A stretch of DNA of 35,103 nt, from contig LCLB01000001.1 of assembly GCA_001001795.1 (NCBI GenBank), forward strand, positions 8,249-43,351. Direction: 5' to 3'. A program made the position numbers and the translations under genes. Below are positions 32,397 through 35,103 of this stretch, one piece after another. Within the stretch, counting starts at the first letter, position 1, and every line of letters begins with the position of its first letter. The notes beneath the pieces were generated by a model. That model did no database searches. It was not told the origin of the DNA and saw nothing but the letters and a program-made list of their open reading frames with translations. Source of the stretch: Parcubacteria group bacterium GW2011_GWF1_45_5. Lineage in GTDB: Bacteria; Patescibacteriota; Minisyncoccia; UBA6257; Brennerbacteraceae.

Positions 32397-33456
32397 GCGC
32401 GAAGAATTCAAAAAAATACTTGAGGAATACCGATCTCTTGGATTGCGCCTGGAGGATCCTGAATTTCTGAAAAAGGGGCAAGAGTATGTGACGGCGAGCA
32501 AGCGTTTCGCGGAATTACAAGAGCTCGGCTCATGTCTTACCAAATACCACGATTTCGAACGGCGCCTGGATGAAGCTGTTGCTATGGCAAAACAGGAATC
32601 CGATCCGGAGTTGAAAATCATGGTGCAACAGGAAACCGATGAGCTTTCGAAAACTTTAGAAAATTACGAACAGGAATCATCCCGCTTGTATGCCGTGTTT
32701 CAAGAACCGAAAGAAGCAGACCAAACTCATAAGGAAATGATTCTTGAAGTACGGGCAGGGACGGGCGGGGATGAAGCGGCTCTTTTTGCCCGTGATTTAT
32801 TTTCCATGTACGAACGGTATGCACTCAATCATTCTTGGGACATTACGCTTATTCATGAAAATAAAGATGAGCTTGGGGGATATAAGGAAATTGTCGCGGA
32901 GGTACGCGGCAAGGGAGCATACGACGTATTTCAGCACGAACAGGGAGTCCATCGTGTGCAGCGGATTCCCGAAACCGAAAAGTCCGGACGGATACATACG
33001 TCTACCGCCACGGTTGCGGTTCTGCCTGTAGTGAAAGATGTCAATATAGAAGTTCAAGATAAGGATTTAGAGATCGAGTTTATCCGGAGCAGCGGTCCCG
33101 GTGGTCAAAACGTCAATAAATTATCGACCGCTGTGCGCATGAAACATATTGCGACAGGGGTTACCGTGTTCTGCCAATCGCAACGCCATCAGCACCAAAA
33201 TAGGGAAAAGGCCCTCGAGATTTTAAAATCGAAGCTGTATCAACGCGAACTTGAAGAACGGCAACAAAAAGCGACTGCGGCGCGACGCGCACAGGTCGGG
33301 ACAGGAGAACGTTCGGAAAAGATACGTACTTATAATTTTCCGCAAGACCGGGTGACCGATCACCGTATCAATCAATCGTGGAAGAATATGAGCCGCATTA
33401 TGAACGGTGATCTTGACATTATTTGGGCCGCACTCCGTGCGGCCCCTCCATCATGA
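32395..33456 (+). CDS. prfA: Peptide chain release factor 1
   Basis: This 353-aa factor ends translation at UAA and UAG. The GGQ hydrolysis motif is G236-G237-Q238 in SSGPGGQNVNKLSTAV. The codon-recognition tripeptide region reads RIPETEKSGRIHTSTATV, with PET as the RF1-type PxT. EVRAGTGGDEAALFA is the domain 2 hallmark. ATG 32395 gives a normal length; an in-frame TTG at 32362 would add 11 residues but falls in the local hairpin. There is no clear Shine-Dalgarno except GGGG ending two bases before the ATG. The stop overlaps the murJ start (ATGA). Confidence 0.93.
   Translation: MREEFKKILEEYRSLGLRLEDPEFLKKGQEYVTASKRFAELQELGSCLTKYHDFERRLDEAVAMAKQESDPELKIMVQQETDELSKTLENYEQESSRLYAVFQEPKEADQTHKEMILEVRAGTGGDEAALFARDLFSMYERYALNHSWDITLIHENKDELGGYKEIVAEVRGKGAYDVFQHEQGVHRVQRIPETEKSGRIHTSTATVAVLPVVKDVNIEVQDKDLEIEFIRSSGPGGQNVNKLSTAVRMKHIATGVTVFCQSQRHQHQNREKALEILKSKLYQRELEERQQKATAARRAQVGTGERSEKIRTYNFPQDRVTDHRINQSWKNMSRIMNGDLDIIWAALRAAPPS
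33425..33445 (+). repeat. Perfect 9-bp GC-rich hairpin at the prfA/murJ junction
   Basis: GGGCCGCAC, loop TCC, GTGCGGCCC lies in the last codons of prfA, 7 nt before the murJ ATG. No T tract follows, so it is more likely to affect translation or mRNA processing than to terminate. Confidence 0.6.
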
Positions 33457-35066
33457 TTAGTATCGCGAAATTTTTCGAACCTTCTCCAACCGTTGAACGT
33501 GGAGCTTTTATTATCGCTGTAGTAACCGCTTTCGGCAGTGCGCTGGGAATAGTGAAGAATACGCTGCTTGGGGCTCAATTCGGGGCGGGCGCAGAACTCG
33601 ATCTCTATTTTGCGGCATTCAGGATTCCCGATTTTTTGTACAATATTTTCATATTTTCCACTCTTTCAAGTTCATTTCTGCCTATTTTCTCCCGATTGAT
33701 AATACAAGGGAAAGAAAAACTCTGGGGAGTGTTGAGCAGCCTTATATTGATATTTACGGTTGTTCTTGGGATATGCGGTTTAGTCGTTTTGGTCTTTTCC
33801 CATGAAATCGTGGGGATTCTCGCTCCGGGCTTTTCTTCTGTCAACGCGGACCGACTTTCTTTGTTTTTACGCGTTCTCATGATTCAACCGATCCTTTTGG
33901 CAGTGTCGAATCTAATAGCCATGACACTTCAGGGTTTTAAGCGTTTTTTTATTTCCTCATGTGCCCCTATTTTTTATAATGCAGGAATTATCATCGGTAT
34001 TTTGGTTTTTTCTCAATGGTGGGGCATGATGGGTGTTATTTTTGGCGTGATTTGCGGTGCTTTATTTCATCTCCTTATTCAACTCCCTTCACTATGGAAG
34101 CTGGGGTTCAGTTTCCGCCCTGCGATACAAGGGTCCCTTCCTCACCTGAAAGAGATGTTTCTTTTAATGATTCCTCGGTCGTTTGCGCTGGTCGCGAACA
34201 GCTTTCTTTCCCTGTGGGTCGTTATGGTTAGTTCTTTATTGATTCCCGGTTCGCTTTCCGTGTTCGATTTGGCAAATTCAATCCAAGCATTGCCCCAGAC
34301 TATATTCGCACTTTCGTTCATTACGGCATCGTTTCCGTTTCTTTCGTCCGCGTGGGCAGCCGGAGAATCCCAAGACGGTCAAGGAGAAAAGAAGGTTTTT
34401 ATTCGTCTGGCGGAACAGACTATGCACCATATTATTATGGTGATGATTCCTGTTGCGATGGTTTTGGCGGTTTTTGCTCCGGTTGTCGTCCGGATGATGC
34501 TTGGATACGGAAATTTTTCCGTCGATGATCAATCACAGACAAGCCTTGCGCTCGTTATGTTTTGCATCGGGATTCCATTTCAGGCACTTCTTATGTTTTT
34601 GGTACGTGGATTCTTCGCCATGAAAAACACCAAAATTCCGCTCTATTCGGTTCTGATCACGAGTGCCTTGATGATTCCCGGGATATGGTTGTCAGGAGTC
34701 CGTTTCGGAGTTTGGGGCATTGCGCTCGTAATGAGTTGTGGAGCAATCTTGAATACCATATATCTCTTTTTTATTTTTAAAAGGATTCTCGGCGGGGTTG
34801 CGTTTCCTATGGTGCGGGAAGGAATGAAGAAAGGTTTTATTTTAGGGAGTTTTGCGGCATTTCCTGGCGGTGTCGCGTATTATATTATCCATGCCATGTT
34901 AAAAGGTGCTACCTCATGGATTTTTATCTTTGAGCTGATGATTGCCGCATTGGTGAGCTGCGTTTCCGTATTCGTAGCGCTTTATGTGATAAAGGTTGTC
35001 GATTTGCGGGAGTTGTTCAAAAAACAAGGATTAAACGATTTAGAGAATGGATCAGAGCCGCATTAA
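33453..35066 (+). CDS. murJ: Lipid II flippase MurJ
   Basis: This 537-aa MATE/MOP-superfamily protein has about 14 membrane segments and flips the peptidoglycan precursor lipid II to the outer face. Family features: GSALGIVKNTLLGAQFGAGAELD in outline at the N-terminus, FRIPDFLYNIF, SSFLPIFSR, RVLMIQPILLAVSN, and VRGFFAMKNTKIPLYS. ATG 33453 overlaps the prfA stop (ATGA); the longer frame from TTG 33423 would start inside the GC hairpin and is unlikely. Its end overlaps lepA by 20 nt. Confidence 0.92.
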   Translation: MISIAKFFEPSPTVERGAFIIAVVTAFGSALGIVKNTLLGAQFGAGAELDLYFAAFRIPDFLYNIFIFSTLSSSFLPIFSRLIIQGKEKLWGVLSSLILIFTVVLGICGLVVLVFSHEIVGILAPGFSSVNADRLSLFLRVLMIQPILLAVSNLIAMTLQGFKRFFISSCAPIFYNAGIIIGILVFSQWWGMMGVIFGVICGALFHLLIQLPSLWKLGFSFRPAIQGSLPHLKEMFLLMIPRSFALVANSFLSLWVVMVSSLLIPGSLSVFDLANSIQALPQTIFALSFITASFPFLSSAWAAGESQDGQGEKKVFIRLAEQTMHHIIMVMIPVAMVLAVFAPVVVRMMLGYGNFSVDDQSQTSLALVMFCIGIPFQALLMFLVRGFFAMKNTKIPLYSVLITSALMIPGIWLSGVRFGVWGIALVMSCGAILNTIYLFFIFKRILGGVAFPMVREGMKKGFILGSFAAFPGGVAYYIIHAMLKGATSWIFIFELMIAALVSCVSVFVALYVIKVVDLRELFKKQGLNDLENGSEPH

Positions 35067-35103
35067 GAATTTTGTCATCATTGCCCATATTGACCACGGG
35101 AAG
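35047..35103 (+). CDS. lepA: Elongation factor 4 (LepA), N-terminal fragment
   Basis: The first 19 codons are seen: MDQSRIKNFVIIAHIDHGK, which is the start of the GTPase G1 loop (IIAHIDHGKS). The sequence around IxNFxIIAHIDHGK fits LepA better than TypA. The start lies inside the end of murJ; the rest is beyond the window. Confidence 0.8.
   Translation, partial: MDQSRIKNFVIIAHIDHGK

Noticed and set aside
33423-33452. TTG start for murJ
   Set aside because: It would begin inside the GC hairpin and prfA; the ATG overlapping the prfA stop is the usual arrangement here.
1-35103. CRISPR arrays, tRNA or rRNA genes, insertion sequences
   Set aside because: No regularly spaced repeats, cloverleaf or rRNA segments, and no transposase-like protein were seen on reading both strands.

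Overview
The window most likely comes from a small-genome bacterium of the Patescibacteria/CPR type that uses the standard code; TGA is a stop for many genes. This placement is an inference. It rests on compact, mostly co-directional genes, many 4-nt ATGA overlaps, few clear Shine-Dalgarno sites, a bS21 with a long C-terminal extension, an AdoCbl-type (class II) ribonucleotide reductase, and housekeeping blocks such as yqeY-ybeY-ftsA-ftsZ and prfA-murJ-lepA. Only pth and rnpB lie on the minus strand.

Region 1 (1-8735) is the accessory and most unusual part. It is a tandem array of radical SAM genes: a truncated gene at the left edge, a close paralogue that has lost one AdoMet-cluster cysteine, a 641-aa protein made of two complete radical SAM modules, one with an altered GGE motif, two of a distinct subfamily that flank a DUF483-like cysteine protein, and one more canonical gene. 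Every module carries the same C-terminal cysteine signature ([FVT]PxC, then CX2CX5C), which suggests an auxiliary Fe-S cluster. Two gaps between these genes (533-652 and 4432-4572) are filled by short ORFs of 39 and 46 codons that could be peptide substrates, or could be chance ORFs over promoter DNA.

Region 2 (8732-12999) is coupled to the array. It encodes a FemAB/GNAT-type acyltransferase, a SAM methyltransferase, a family 2 glycosyltransferase and a polytopic GT-C-like protein, which points to modification of a cell-surface glycan, lipid or peptide. Region 3 (13010-15373) is a second small unit: a 72-aa protein, a ninth radical SAM module and a GxGD-type (prepilin-peptidase-like) membrane protease overlapping it by 4 nt. 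A cysteine desulfurase follows and could supply sulfur for the many Fe-S clusters.

Region 4 (16786-35103) is core housekeeping: clpB, a membrane protein, pth (minus), lepB, hisS, a HIT protein, rpsU, yqeY, ybeY, ftsA, ftsZ, nrdJ, rplY, a coiled-coil lytic-transglycosylase-like protein, rnpB (minus), rpmE, prfA, murJ and the first 19 codons of lepA. The notable non-coding item here is the prfA leader. A 23-nt arm at the predicted transcript start can pair almost perfectly with the segment ending in the prfA start codon, and a local hairpin competes for the same bases.
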